From Laccaria trichodermophora (lineage: Eukaryota > Basidiomycota > Agaricomycetes > Agaricales > Hydnangiaceae): a stretch of DNA of 64,000 bases. Both the position numbers and the translations under genes were made by a program. Where the stretch lies: the NCBI GenBank assembly GCA_018417955.1, contig JACTVC010000001.1, forward strand, positions 1,364,001 through 1,428,000. The letters are read 5' to 3'. This document shows, piece by piece, positions 21,562 through 33,647 of the stretch; the first letter of the stretch is position 1; every line of letters begins with the position of its first letter. A model generated the notes under the pieces. It did not search any database. It had not been told where the DNA came from and saw only the letters and a program-made list of their open reading frames with translations.

Positions 21562-23250
21562 ATGATTCAAGATGAACAACTCGAATCAGCCACCCATCCC
21601 GGTTTGCTCGATCTACCGACGGAGTTAATTCTCTCGATCCTGAGAGAAGTGCCCAACCCGACTTTGCAAGACTGCACCAGGGTGTCGCATTTGTTCAATC
21701 GTCTTGCCGTCTCTGTTCTGCTCGAAAAAGAAGGGATTCGCGACCCCGCCCAACTTTGCAGGTTGAGGCTCTATACATATCCGAAGAACACAGATATCAA
21801 CCCTTTATCTGCTCTTCTCGCCAGCACGACTCTTCAGAATTTCAAGCACCTCACTGTCCAGCTACCGCGTACCCAGCATTGGCCTTCCGCCCTTGCCGAT
21901 GGCGTCCGCACCCTCCGCCAACTACACCGCCTACTCATGAAACTCTCCTCCATTGACGACTTCAGTCTAACCTTGAATATCCTTGGAACTCGCCCTCTTG
22001 ATGACGCAGAACTCAAAAGATCTGCTGCCGCTTTGGAGGACTTGCTCAACACGGCGGTTGAAAAGTCTTGTCAAGGCTTGAAAATAGCCAATATGGGGCT
22101 TCCTTTCAGCAGATGCTACGCTTTATCCGAGTCATCGGGGAAGGATAATCTTGTCCCCACTGGTGGTCTTCTCAAAACGCTTCGAAAGCGACTCAAGCGC
22201 CAAAGCATTTCGGGTGCTGTCAAGGACAATAATAATGCGATGGACAATGATACCGGGAGATATGAGAGGGTGGGAGGGCGAGAGCGTGTGCTTTTCAGTT
22301 GTTCACCAGCCGCACTGCAGAACAGCAAGGTCAAACGCCTTACCATCGGCACAGCGGACATGCTCTTCCCACCATGCTCTAATTGGACGTTCCCCATGAT
22401 GAAACACTCTCCCATCACGACATTCACCCTCACTTTAAACTGGAACGGGCCTCTTGAAAAGAAGGTGTCCGAAGCTGAGTTCTCTTTAACATTCGCTCGA
22501 CTCGTCGACTCGTTGCCTGAAGTATCCGGCCTCTATCTCATAGACGGCAGCGTACCAACCATCCTCAGCGCCCTCCCGTGGATGAATCAATTTGGCCTCC
22601 TCATAAATTTACAATTTTTCATCCGGTCCGGGACCAAGATTGATGAACGGCTAACAAAATCCCTGGATTCATTTTCATTAGATCTTCCTGAACTTCATTG
22701 GCTTTACGGCCCACATGAGATAATCACATTTATCTTTTCCCATCCCGTGAAACTTCCACGACTTCGATCTGTCTGCTTATCATTTTCCTATAAAACAGTC
22801 GGATGTCCCCTGGATATTTTATCCATCGCAGAAATCTTAGGCAACCTCCGTCGCCGGGTCCAACAAAGTCACCCACTAGTCACTTTTTTCGTAGAGCTCG
22901 AGTTCGACTCGAATTTCCTCGGCATAAATTCTTCTCTAATTAACGGAATTCCGCCAGAGATGACGGAATGGGAAGAGGAGCTCGCCACCCTCACTCGGCT
23001 GACGATAGTGGTACTGGGACCTTCGATGATGACTGAGAGGTTTTACCCCCGAATTTTGGGTTGCTTGACATTGTTCCCCGGCCTGACAAGGCTCGGGTTG
23101 CAGACTGCGCCAAGGCTGGTGGAGTTGTATCCTCCTCTGGTGATTAAGAGGTGGATTTTGGATGGGATTAAGCGGCGATGCCCGAAGCTGGTGGATATCC
23201 ATGCTTATGAAGAGATAAATTTGCTTCCCATGCCGAAGGAAGGTGCTTGA
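21562..23250 (+). CDS. F-box protein, 562 residues
   Basis: Single-exon gene. The F-box sits at the N-terminus (about residues 14-55, LLDLPTELILSILREV...CTRVSHLFNRLAVSVLL), followed by a long variable region of leucine-containing segments. Family knowledge: the F-box binds Skp1 and brings a substrate to an SCF ubiquitin ligase; the substrate-reading half is fast-evolving in this class, so the target cannot be guessed. No introns or lesions were seen, unlike the two relics upstream. The ATG at 21562 is the first in the frame. Confidence 0.75.
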   Translation: MIQDEQLESATHPGLLDLPTELILSILREVPNPTLQDCTRVSHLFNRLAVSVLLEKEGIRDPAQLCRLRLYTYPKNTDINPLSALLASTTLQNFKHLTVQLPRTQHWPSALADGVRTLRQLHRLLMKLSSIDDFSLTLNILGTRPLDDAELKRSAAALEDLLNTAVEKSCQGLKIANMGLPFSRCYALSESSGKDNLVPTGGLLKTLRKRLKRQSISGAVKDNNNAMDNDTGRYERVGGRERVLFSCSPAALQNSKVKRLTIGTADMLFPPCSNWTFPMMKHSPITTFTLTLNWNGPLEKKVSEAEFSLTFARLVDSLPEVSGLYLIDGSVPTILSALPWMNQFGLLINLQFFIRSGTKIDERLTKSLDSFSLDLPELHWLYGPHEIITFIFSHPVKLPRLRSVCLSFSYKTVGCPLDILSIAEILGNLRRRVQQSHPLVTFFVELEFDSNFLGINSSLINGIPPEMTEWEEELATLTRLTIVVLGPSMMTERFYPRILGCLTLFPGLTRLGLQTAPRLVELYPPLVIKRWILDGIKRRCPKLVDIHAYEEINLLPMPKEGA

Positions 23251-23559
23251 AGGTCGTTGTGGACTCCGCGCACAGACGCTGTCATTGAACTCGCTTTTTT
23301 CTTTCCCTGCAGACATCTTAGATTGTTCTTCGATATTTGAGAGACTCTGACCTACCCGTCGAAGGTGTTTGCTTTTTGCTTATGGCTTTTACGAATCCTG
23401 GCATCCCAGGAGCCATGGATATATCTAACGTTATTTCTTTCTGATGGTTGCATCTCACCGTAATTCAATGGTGTGAGTGGGAACAAAAAAGTACATACAT
23501 CCAAACGAGACCGCATGAAAGGCACACGACAGTACTATAACAACTAGCGACTTGCGAGG

Positions 23560-23567
23560 AAAAAAAA
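23560..23567 (-). terminator. Pol III T-run after tRNA-Glu
   Basis: On the minus strand eight T residues follow the tRNA 3' end by about 14 bases, a standard RNA polymerase III terminator. Confidence 0.7.
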
Positions 23568-23581
23568 CTGAGTACATGCGA

Positions 23582-23674
23582 TTCGAGTACGGGGAATCGA
23601 ACCCCGAGCTACCGCGAACTGTATGAGTTCATACTGATGAAAGGCGGTAATGTTAGCCGTTACACCATACTCGA
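23582..23674 (-). tRNA. tRNA-Glu (anticodon TTC) with a 21-nt intron
   Basis: The minus strand folds as a tRNA. The acceptor stem TCGAGTA pairs fully with TACTCGA, the D arm is GTGTAACGGCTAAC, the anticodon stem is ACCGC/GCGGT, and the T arm is CGGGGTTCGATTCCCCG. The anticodon loop reads CTTTCA then, after a 21-nt insertion, C; removal of the insert after position 37 restores the loop CTTTCAC with anticodon TTC, typical of eukaryotic tRNA-Glu. The insertion lies at the canonical tRNA intron position. The discriminator base is A. CCA is not encoded. Confidence 0.92.
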
Positions 23675-25064
23675 GTTAGGAAACTGTGAGTATTATTAGT
23701 AAAGTCAGGATTGAGCCTCATTTCGATCTCTTCTGGAAGAAAAGTTGCTTATCGTTGTTTATTTCCGAAATTTCTCTTTGTGCCGTTCATCTCATATCTC
23801 ATAGCAGTCATGGAAGACCTCTCAATGACGGCAGAATAGGCGCACGGAAAGAACGGAATGCTGGTCAACATCGGGTTTAAATTCACATCGCACGTACCCT
23901 AACGATATTGGGATGATGCACGGCAGGTCTAATACACGTCCGCCTCCCACTTGAGGTTAGTCCAGCCGTTCCCAACATTCACGTCAGAACTCTAATGGTT
24001 AGGCTATAGGGGTTTCTGACGACATTATGACGCGGGAGTGGTGGGATTTTCCACCCTCGAACCTGGGCAGCGAGCACTTCGAAGTTTCCAAAGCTCTTCT
24101 CAATGTTTGGCCTTGGTATTTGAGCACGGGAATGACTCGCTCCGGATCTCCCTCTTCTCCTGCAGAGATTATTAGGGGTGGAGAACAAGTGATGGCGCTT
24201 ATCTGACGGCTCGACTCGACTATTGCAGAAGATTCGTTCTGACGGACTCGAAAAAAATCTAACGTCAGTTTCTTATTGATCCTTGAGCCAAGTTCGTATC
24301 TAATCCTGATAAAGGCTAGGGGTTCGTTCCACTTGCCGTATCATTGAATCCGACTTTCCAGCCACTGTCGCGCTTGTTAGCCTGTTTGTGTGTTTGACGG
24401 TTGGTATGACCATCTGCATTTGTCGTCGCCTCGTGCTCGCTCGACGGAAGGAGTAAAGTGCGCGTCGCCACTGCTACAGTGGACTGACAGGCTCGGTCTC
24501 GTCGGTTTGGGGACACTTGCTATCCTTCTCACCTTCGACTCCACTGCCTGGGTCTCGGAAATTGTGGGATTGCGACACCAGTAGCCAAGACTTTGTAGTA
24601 AGCAAATCACAAGTCTCACGGAGGATGACCATGTGGTCATTGGCTTCATTTTACGAACGAAGTCGGTGCTCAAAGCCCTCCTATCACCTCTGCTCGTCCC
24701 AATGCAAATACGGCGTCATGAGGAAACAAATGTGGTTACGGTGGATTCGATGTCGTTCGAAGTGATACATGGATTGTCTGTGTTGCTAAGCAGTGGTCTA
24801 GACATTGGTCGAGAGGGGATGAAAACCGGGATGGACCACGCCGTTGAGGGTTCTTTGTTGAAGGACTTCTTTTGCATCTTGGTTCCTTGACGTAGATGTA
24901 CAAACTGAACGTGATCTACGCTGATGACGCCCTGATCAAGGTGCCAGATTGGGTTCGACACTCGCCGGATTGGGTGCGGGACTTGCCTAGTTGGGATGCA
25001 ATTCCTCGGAGCAGCAAAGACTCATAATATGCAGCGCTAGCTTTCATTCCACTTGCCACAAACC
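23675..25064. other. No gene recognised
   Basis: About 1.4 kb of intergenic sequence. Short overlapping frames on both strands (24316-24890) lack similarity to any family and use atypical codons. It probably holds the promoter of the membrane protein gene at 25065. Confidence 0.45.
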
Positions 25065-27623
25065 ATGTCCTCCCCCTCCATGGCCAACCCTCTCCCAGCG
25101 ATCCCTCCCGCTCTTTTCTTTCTTGTTCCGCTCTTTGCCGTCGTCATTCTCCTTCTTGCTCTCTCTCACCGACCAGCTCATTGCGGTGCCAACCAGCAAA
25201 GTCAGAAGCGCCGCGCGTTGGTCTCGTATCTTGCAATCGCATCGCTCACTGTGCTTTCAACTCTCACTGGTGCCCTTGGTTTGACTGCTTCATACGCAAG
25301 CCCCAGCCCCCCAACGCCAGGCGAACTGGCCAAGGCCAAAGCCAAGGCCGAGTCTGTCGTACAGGCTTTTCTCTTTCTCGAGTGTAAGCGTAACCACTCT
25401 GACCTTATTTCTCTGATTGATTAATTGTTTTCCTTCCAGTGGGAGTTTCTGTACTCTATCTCTCGAGTGGGTACGTGTTGTTGTCGACCATACTCAAAGC
25501 ATACACCACCATCCTCGTAATTTCGCTTTCAAGCGGTTCGTTTGACCCAACCCTTAACTCAGGCCTTTTTCTGATTTATTATACGCGCATATAGCGACCC
25601 TTCTAGCCCTCCTCTTACCATTCGTTTCCACCTCTTTTCCCGCATACCTGCCACCAGTTCTTTATTTATCCTATGCGGTTCTCACGGTACCCCTTGTCGT
25701 CCACACTTTCCGCCAATTCGTGCGCGGCACGTCAAGTTTGGATTCGGAATCTTCCATCCCGCTATCTCTTTCACTAGCTCCTCCGCTTCCCTCGCCCACG
25801 GCGTCTTCGGCGTCCTTTCCCTCTGTGGTCTCCCACCATGAGAAACTTCCGAGCATCAGTTCATCCACGTCCACCCTAACTGCCGTGGACCATTGGCAGT
25901 CAAGCGCGCACGTTCATCTTCACCCTACAGTTCCATTCCCTGCCCCAGATGACTTGGAGAACGGACAAGTTGTGCATCCCACTGGTGATGATCAAAACTT
26001 GAGCTCTCGGATTGGGCGAAGCAGGTCGAGGAGTCTACTTGTGTTTTTGCTCGCAGCACAGGGTGCAGCGTTGATAGGACTTTGCTTTGACATTGCTGCC
26101 ACCGTGCTAATGACTGCGTCTACTCGTCCGGGTTCTGCAACATTTGGAAGCTCAATATATGCGATCCTTCAGATCGTTGAGGCCGCATTTATTGTGCTTT
26201 GTATCACTGGTGTCATGTCTGCCTACCTATGTGCGTTGCCTTTAGGCTAATTTCTCTCTCTCCAACACTAATTTGTACAGTGCACGCATACAATGCTTAT
26301 CTGCCGACTCTGACGCTGACCCAGCCACCGGATACTTTCGTTGCTACCAGGGATCCCCTTGTAGCATCCCAAGCGATCAATGGTCTCTCTCCACCTCGCC
26401 CTCACCTCACTGTACTGTCACCTCCCCCCGTTCGGTCGTCACCGAAGTTTAAGGCCAAGTCTACGATACTAGGTGGCACAGGCAAAGCGAGGACCTGTTT
26501 CCACATGCGTGGCGCTTCTGCCTCCTCGTCGTTCTCCTCGCCAAGACCTCAACGTGTGCCTTTGACTCCACCTCAGGACCTGATCATCTGTGGCGCCTCA
26601 GAATCTCAGCTCCCCAGCCCATGCTCTCCTGATGCTGTTATAGCTTCTCAAGATCCAACACCAGCTTCTTTCTCTACCCCATCTGCGTCTCTGCCGATTC
26701 CAATCCCCACACGTTTGCCGTCTCCAGACCCAATGCCATACCCAACGCCAAGTACGACTCCTACCTTCAGCAAACCCGTTCCGTTCTTGGGCACTTCGCG
26801 TCAATTCGTAGCAGGAGGAGTAACTTTTCTTCCAGATATCGACGCCCATGAGCGTGCACGCGCACATGCGTACGCACGTAGGGGAAGTCCTAGTCCTTGT
26901 ACCAGCTTGGGAACCATGCGGAAACGCGTTTCGAGTCAAAGTCAGGTGGTGGACAAAGAGTGGGAGCGCTCATCTGTGCCGAAGAGGAAGAAGAGCCAGC
27001 ATTCATCGAAAATGAGGCAGCAGTTGGACCAACCGTTGGGGTTGGGTTTGGGTTTGGGGCTTAAGGGGAAGACAAAGTACCCTTTGACGATCCACGTGTC
27101 TAGTCATGGACGCGGGTCCTTTCGTTTTCCTGGTAGAGTTGCCAGTCCAAGGGCAAAGGTGTCTGATGTGGAGTTGAGGGCGAGAGAAGATTGTGAAGGA
27201 GGGAGAGAGGAGGAGGGAGAGTCGGGTGACTTTATGGACCTGCGTGACCCATTTGCCTGTCCATCTCCCGGAGTTAATGTCCTTTCTACCGAGGAGAAAG
27301 AGGGGATTGAAAGAGCAGTGAGCTGGTATGGGCGTGGAAGAGGACAGCAGGGACAGCGACTAAGTGCATGGGGCAGGTTACCCTCTCTTCCTTCCATACC
27401 TGCCTCTCCATCGATGACGTCGTTGGCTTCGTCAAAGGGGACTGGGAGAGTGAGCAAGAATCCGAAGAGTCGAGTTGGGAGAAAGGGGAGGCATGGGAAA
27501 GAGGGAGCGAAGTTTGGGGGAGGGGAAGATGTGGATTTTGATGTTGAGGAGGCGTTGTTGGCGCAGAGGCTCTTGAGAAGACTGGATTCTGGGTCAATGG
27601 AGCAGCACGACGCTGGTGGGTGA
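25065..27623 (+). CDS. Multipass membrane protein with a long cytosolic-type tail, 797 residues
   Basis: CDS = 25065-25383, 25440-25535, 25595-26230, 26281-27623 (introns 56, 59, 50 bp; frame continuous). About six hydrophobic segments: FFLVPLFAVVILLLAL; VSYLAIASLTVLSTLTGALG; GVSVLYLSSGYVLLSTIL...LVISL; a segment around LLALLLPFVST and VLYLSYAVLTVPLVV; then, after a Ser/Pro-rich loop of about 130 residues, LLVFLLAAQGAALIGLCFDIA and ILQIVEAAFIVLCITGVMSAYL. The C-terminal 440 residues are Ser/Pro/Arg-rich and probably disordered. The start was set at 25065 because an upstream TTG in the same frame is not a normal fungal start. I do not recognise the family; a signalling or channel-like role cannot be claimed. 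Confidence 0.75.
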
Positions 27624-28131
27624 CTGTGCGTACCCTTCCTTTCGTAAATTCTCCTGACATTGACTGGTTTTCGGTCAGCTCTTGTATTTATATGAATGGG
27701 CTCTTCTTCGTTTCTCCGGAATTTTTCTTTATGTATTCAAACATGGTTTATCTGGGCGTCTTTTATTCTTATTGGCCCATGATGCATGACGTTACAGGCA
27801 AAGAGGGTTGTGGTGCAATCAGACAACAAGGCCGTGATAAAGATAAGTACGTTGTCGACTTTGCCGTATTCAAACATATGGTTTTATTCCCCTGTGAATT
27901 GGTTCAAAATAAGAATCATTGAGTGTAAAATGCACTGGTAATACAATGTGGGCATATTTTGGGCGGCTAGTCTTTCTATCAAGCCTCGTAAGAACACTAG
28001 TCGCTTATGTTCTCCGGAGGTGGCGACATCTGAGCCTTGGTCCCGAAGACCCGACGGGCAATCTGCTTCCGGTGGCTCGACCGACCACCCCGACGGGGGC
28101 GGCGGGTGTCAAATGCGCGGCTTCGTTCTGG
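27624..28131. other. No gene recognised
   Basis: About 500 bp between the stop of the membrane protein and the end of the convergent WW-like relic. Probably 3' untranslated sequence. Confidence 0.4.
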
Positions 28132-29960
28132 TTAAACAATGGAATCGTTTTCTTGAGCCTTGGATTTCAGAAAGCGAGGATACAATTGGGAGAAGCGTAG
28201 GCGGGGCAGCCTAGTTTGGGAAGTGGCGCACTGGAAAGCGACGACCAAGACGAAAACGCCTGCAAGGCAGCCTATTGACAAATTGGAAGAAAGGGTACCG
28301 TTGATCAAGAAGATGCCGTGGAAGAAGAAGGTAATAAGACCCAAGACATAAAAGGTGTTCGGAAGGAAAAATGCCAGAGCGCCAATTGGAATTTGAGCAA
28401 ACTCCCGTTAGATATGCATGCTATAAAAAAACAAGGTGAATATCAGATGACGTGATTGTAGGTGTTTAGTACAACGTACTGCGACTGGAGCTCCACCGGT
28501 TTCGAGACCCTCATGACGATAAATGAAAAGAACGGAGGTGGCGATGCTTGCGAAAAGAAGAGCTGCCGTAGTGACCAGAAGTTAGGGCAAGACGGGGAAA
28601 AACAGGAGCAAAACATGGGGTCGGAGAATCGGGAGCGCCTGTTGCGTAGCTGTCAGAAATGTTTTTGACGAGAGTAATGAATTGCCTCAAAGATTGAGAG
28701 GGTGCTTGCGATCCCTTGTATGCATCGAAACATGAACGTATTCCATACCGTATAAGAAATGATCCGTCGAAATTTCATTGAAGGTCTTGAGATAGGTCGT
28801 AGAAGACTTGAAAGTCACAAGGGAAACAACCCGTTCTGTCCTCATCGGCGTTGTCGACAAGAATGGGAATATCACGAGACAATCGGGCCTGTTCTTCGCC
28901 ATGATGAGTGTGAAATCTGCTCATGGCTACAAAAAAAATCAGACTAGGCTTGTCGTAAAGGTGCGATATACGTACCGACCACGCTCCAAAGATGGGCAAC
29001 AACTTGAGTAATATGGCTTTCGTGGATATGGGCTCGCGAATTATTCAAGAGAGTCAGGAATTTTTGATATTCGTTGACATCGTAAGGGAACGTAGATAAC
29101 GGAGAGATCATATGATATAGAGGGGTTGTGTGTGAGAGGGAAAGGCCAAAAGCATGTTGGTGCCAGGACGAACCGCCAATAGCGTTCGAGAAGACAAGAA
29201 TCAGGTCGGTATCTTTTGCGGAAAGTCCACCGAAATGCTTTGAGTGAGTCCCAACATGACTCCAGTATTGTTCTTCTGAAGCCAACTCTGAAAAAGGGAG
29301 GTCAGAAAACCGAATATTGCGTCGGTAAAAAAGTCACGCAACTGAGACGAGAAGAAACGACGGGGAGCAAGCCCAGTTCCGAAGTTTCGTACTTGTCCAA
29401 CCAGAAAATGGTGTGCGTCGCATGGTCAGCCAAGTAAGAGCCGCAATCCTCAACATCGATCTGGATGCATAGTCCAACGTTGTCGGATAGAACAAATCCC
29501 CGACGGACAGCGCGTTTTTCGATGTTTGAAGCCAACTATGTGACTTTTTCCGCGATTGATGGCGTGTACACGTACGAATCTGTTACAACGCGGAGAGCAA
29601 TACTCTGCGGGAAAAGTATATTTGACCGTCGGGGTGCACATGTGGCGACCATTGTTCCGGCAAGTATCTCGAGCTGTGAGCTGTGTGATGAGGTGCAAGA
29701 ATGTAAAACGCTGTGTAACCACTCACACTATACCCCGAGAACAGGAACATTCCTGGTTCAATAACAGAATGCGAGGGCTGAACTCTACGTTGGGACTTAG
29801 AAAATGTTGTTGAATTGTATTTTGCAAAACCGCACCTTTTTGAACCGTTACAGTTGTACCTGTCTGTCTGCTGTGCAAGGACTGGCCAAAGACATCCTGT
29901 GGGAGACAGCGAAGATGACGATCCGCTTGCCATCTTACGGGGTTCGTCTGAGGAAGACAT
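28132..29960 (-). pseudogene. WW-domain-like membrane protein gene, multiply broken
   Basis: Belongs, by pattern, to an Agaricomycete family with a partial WW motif (LPEQWSPHVHPDGQIYFS), a central ADHATHTIFWLDKYETSELGL block, a THHGEEQARLSRDIPILVDN block and C-terminal membrane helices (LLFASIATSVLFIYRHEGLE; IPIGALAFFLPNTFYVLGLI). The ATG at 29960 starts a Ser-rich leader. Three lesions appear. The frame must shift near 29600 (after IYFS, the family sequence resumes as LRVVTDSYVY in another frame). A TAG at 29538-29536 interrupts it. It must shift again near 28850, after VDNADED, to reach VVSLVTFKSSTTYL. A GT-AG intron near 28.95 kb is intact. It may be a decayed copy, or the region may contain assembly errors. 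Confidence 0.55.
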
Positions 29961-30400
29961 GAGAAGCGAGGACGCGAGAGTATAACAGAGTGGAGTACGA
30001 TGATGGGAAATGGTGAGAGAACGAGTAATTCACTTTATAGCAGCACCGGCGATGTGAGGCAGCATTGTCATTGACGTCGTTCAAGTGATGAGCATGGCAA
30101 TTTGGAATATCATATTTACCTCTGTTGATAACGTTGACGATTCACACCCCGAGTTTACCAGTCTTGCTAGGGATAGCCTCAAGGAGGAGCCAGTGAAATA
30201 ATCTAGCTCGCGTACGATTTACCCTGTCCTATCTATGGAAGAATTGTGGTGTCAAGGGAGATATTCAACCATCCACGAGGGCAGGTTTTACCTCCGAAGA
30301 CACTGGCATCCTCAAATTTAAATTTGGATCACAACATGCCTTTCAAGAACGGCAACGATTAAAGGACCTGGTGAAGCACTGCAGGACGCCGGGACCGTCG
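29961..30400. other. No gene recognised
   Basis: About 440 bp between the WW-like relic and the LINE relic. No open frame of note. Confidence 0.4.
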
Positions 30401-30960
30401 TTCGATCTACTACTATCGGCCGTAACAAATGAAGAGATGAAAAACTATGGGTGGACGCCTTGGCTCGCCGTAGTGCGAATGCCCGTGACGTTCTAATTGG
30501 CGCGTTCCATCCTCGTTGAGTGGCCCTCCTTCGCTAGTTCGTCCGTTCTGTTGTTCCCTGCCATTTTGCAATGGGACATCATGCGATTTCGAATGTGCGT
30601 GTAGGGTCATTATCGATGAACCTGGCCTTCTTTCGGTGGAATTCAGGTGGAATTTGGCCGCGTATAGTTGTCCCGGTTGTGGTTTGGGATTGGATATTGC
30701 CCCTGCTTCTGCTGAGCTGTTGACGAAGAGGTGTATGTGTTTGATTTTTGGGTGGTTTGTCGGCATACTTTGTTGCCATGCCCGCCCCCATTTTTAGCCC
30801 GGCCATTTCTGCATCGTAAACCTCGGCCCTTTCCCCCATGACCGTCTTCCCCGTAAACACCTTCCCCTGCGTGGTATCCAACCGCCGCTGCGCCTACCTG
30901 AGGGAAACCCCTCTTCACCATGGACCCGTCCATGTAAATGATTAGGCATTCTCTAATACT
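30400..30960 (-). mobile_element. LINE retrotransposon relic, RNase H-like region
   Basis: Minus-strand fragments read like the RNase H tail of a non-LTR retrotransposon: YMDGSMV...GAAAVGYH, followed in a shifted frame by GKTVMGERAEVYDAEMAGLKMG, then FEIAWCP further on. The D at MDGS and the E at AEVYDAE fit the first two catalytic acids. At least one frameshift (near 30.87 kb) and stops show that it is dead. The reverse transcriptase and ORF1 were not found nearby, so only the 3' end survives. Confidence 0.5.
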
Positions 30961-31318
30961 AAGTTGTGGTACGTTCTTCTATTATCTTCCGCTTTCCTTC
31001 ATGGTCTTTCGTTTCTGGTTTACATGCGTTTATCTGCACCCGGCCTCCGAAGCTGGAACTTGTGGAGCTACAAGGTAAGGGTCAATCCTTTCGGGCGCGT
31101 GACATGTTTGCTTAGCGATGTTAAGTAGGTTGGGGTGGGGTTTTTCTTGTCCCCGGGTTTCCTCCAAGTTTCCTCCATTGTTGATGATCGTAGCTTGTTG
31201 GACCGGACCGCGCACCTTTTTCGGATGTGTAGGTTGGTTTCTGGTTGGCTTCGTGCATGATGGGTTTGTACTTATACACAACCAGACTTGAGTATGATCA
31301 TTCTGACCCTCAGCAATC

Positions 31319-32754
31319 ATGTCCAGAGTCGGTCTCCTCGTCAAGGCTTTGACAAAGTGAGGCTTTAATTTCCGCTCTCCCTCCATTTTTCATCCCCTCC
31401 TGTAGAAAAACAAACCCCGTTCTGTTTGCGATAATAATGGGTATTTTTTGCGTCGTCAAATTGTTTTCTTGGTTTGACAGAGAAACACAGGCACAGGGGC
31501 CATTAGCACTCTCTTCAACGCTTTTCCTTATGGCGCGGGAACGCGCCTCATGACAATACTCAGTCTCATGGTTTTCTTTGTCAACCTTGTGCTATTTTCC
31601 CTATTCACTGCCATGGCTTTGGTGAAGTATACTTCGCATAGGGATCGCTGGGCTTCATTGCTCCAAAACCCCGTTGCAAGTCTATACACTGGTTGTTTTC
31701 CAATGGGAGCAACCACTCTAATAAATGTGGCCGTTGATGTTATACATGAAGAATATCGTTTTGGCGGTCCAGCATTCCTGTACTTGATCTGGGCTTTCTG
31801 GTGGTTGGACATCGTAATTGCTTTCGTTTGTTGTTGGATTGGGGTTCATGTGATGTTTGTCCGCTCTTCCCTGACATCGGTTCAAAATCGAACAATTTGG
31901 TTTTAGGGCGACGCGGCAAACGCATTCCCTTTCGTCAATGACTGCCATGTGGCTTCTTCCCGTTGTCACACTTATCGTCGCAGCTTCCTCTGGTGGCGTC
32001 TTGGGATGGGCCTTGTTGAACAACTCCCCTTATTTTGCGCTTATCACCATCGTCGTCGCCGCGTTCCTCGTCACCACTGGACTAAGCCTTGCCCTTATGA
32101 TTCTGACAATCTATCTCTTTCGTCTGGTTGTCTACGGCTTACCACAGGGAGGAAGCATTCTTTCCGTTTTCCTGCCTCTTGGGCCGACTGGCCAGGCTGG
32201 TTATGCCATCTTATTGATTGGCCAGACTCTAAAGAATCTCCTTCCTTACAATTCTGCCTCACAATTTCTTCAATCAAGTGTGACGGGGGAAGTCATTGAA
32301 GTCGTTTGCATTTGTGCCGCTTTTCTCCTGTGGTCGCTTGCCACAATGTGGATGCTTTACGCATTACTAGCCATACAAGCACAACTTCGTCGAAATCGGA
32401 TACCTTTCAAATTGTCTTTTTGGGGATTGGTATTTCCCAATGTGCGTATCCGTGTTTCCTCGCGACCTTTGCTAGCCCTTTTACGCATGCCTTTATCCGC
32501 AGGGTGTCTACGCCAACCTCACCATTCAGCTAGCTACCATATTTGGCTCAAATTCCTTACGTGTGTGGGGATCAATCTATGCGGTTGGCACTTTTATCCT
32601 CTGGGCGTCAATCGTCTTACGCACGTTATGGGAGTTGAAATGGGTTGTCTCAAACATCTTGGCTGATGACTCCAATGGCACACCAAACGGTGATGATATC
32701 CGCGAGAAGGAAATCAGTGCGGCGACGAGCACGACCAATTTTTCCGAGTTGTAA
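31319..32754 (+). CDS. SSU1: SSU1/TDT-family sulfite efflux pump
   Basis: Plasma-membrane transporter of the tellurite-resistance/dicarboxylate (TDT, SLAC1/Mae1 fold) family, closest by pattern to fungal Ssu1, which exports sulfite. CDS = 31319-31356, 31406-31440, 31491-31854, 31907-32441, 32503-32754; the introns are 49-61 bp and the sum gives 407 residues. Landmarks: NPVLFAIIMGTGAISTLFN, GCFPMGATTLINVAV, FLYLIWAFWWLDIVIAFVCC, SMTAMWLLPVVTLIVAASSG, FLPLGPTGQAGYAILLIGQ, LWSLATMWMLYALLAI and FPNGVYANLTIQL. These cover the roughly ten membrane helices of the family, so the protein is full length. The very short first exon is inferred from frame and splice sites only. No lesions were found. Confidence 0.88.
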
Positions 32755-33647
32755 CTTACCTTACCTGCTTCACCGGCGCAACAAACAACCTTGGAGACAG
32801 CGGCGCAGGAACTTGATGGTAGGTTTATTTTGTGTGGATCGAAACCCTGCCATACTTGTGACCAAGGGGGGAGCGCAATTTTTATTTACACGTTGATTTT
32901 TTTCGTAAGGCCAGTATGGCTGGACTAACCAACCAGGCGTGTGAACAACCTTCCATATATAGGTAAAATCTATAAATAGGTATTATGTTTTGGGCATCAT
33001 TTGGGCATGTCAGCCTTGTCAGCCGCCGTCTTATCCTTCGCTTGCTGCCCCTTATTACTGAGTACTCCGCTTTTGTCCTCCACCTCAACTGCATCTGTAC
33101 TCTTACCACAATCACAATGCAGATGTCTTGAATATTGTCTGCAATCCTTATCATATACTAGGTTCCTTGAAAGGGATTATCATCCTAAGTGTAAATGGCA
33201 CATATTTACTGGTTCTGGCATGGTCATCCTGAGAAATATTCCCCTTGTAAGTGAGGACAGCTCGTGAAACACCTCAGAGAGCGCACCAGTCTAATCTGAG
33301 CTCATCTGGCCCATAAATTACCTGAAATTGGCACTTCAAATTAAAAAAATTTAACAGCCTGCCGGCTGGACTAACCAACCGACCCCATATGGCAGATTCA
33401 AATCCTGCTCCCCCCTTGCTTGTGACTTACCGTTCAGTTCAAAGTCAAGGCGCGCGGGCTATACTTGTTTGAGCACTGTAGCGGTATATTTGTTCGTGTG
33501 TGAAGGTGCTTGGTGGTAATATATGTGACACGTATGCAGTGCCCCTTTTCTTTACGACTGCCACGTACGTTGTCCTGCGATACGCAGTAACTCTACTACT
33601 TTAAAACTTGGACCCACTCTTGCCGCTCCCTACCAACACGTACGATA
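32755..33647. other. No gene recognised
   Basis: About 890 bp. A GGCTGGACTAACCAACC word occurs twice (about 32920 and 33365), and a B-box-like GATTCAAATCC follows the second copy, hinting at old SINE-like debris, but no full element could be defined. Confidence 0.35.

Noticed and set aside
25053..25064. Upstream start of the membrane protein at TTG
   Set aside because: Fungal nuclear genes start at ATG; the first ATG of the frame is 25065.
31030..31386. Antisense 118-codon frame upstream of SSU1
   Set aside because: It overlaps the SSU1 first exon on the other strand and shows no convincing family features; a LINE ORF1 origin could not be supported.
33360..33420. Possible tRNA or SINE from a GATTCAAATCC B-box-like word
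   Set aside because: No matching A box, acceptor stem or target duplication could be found.
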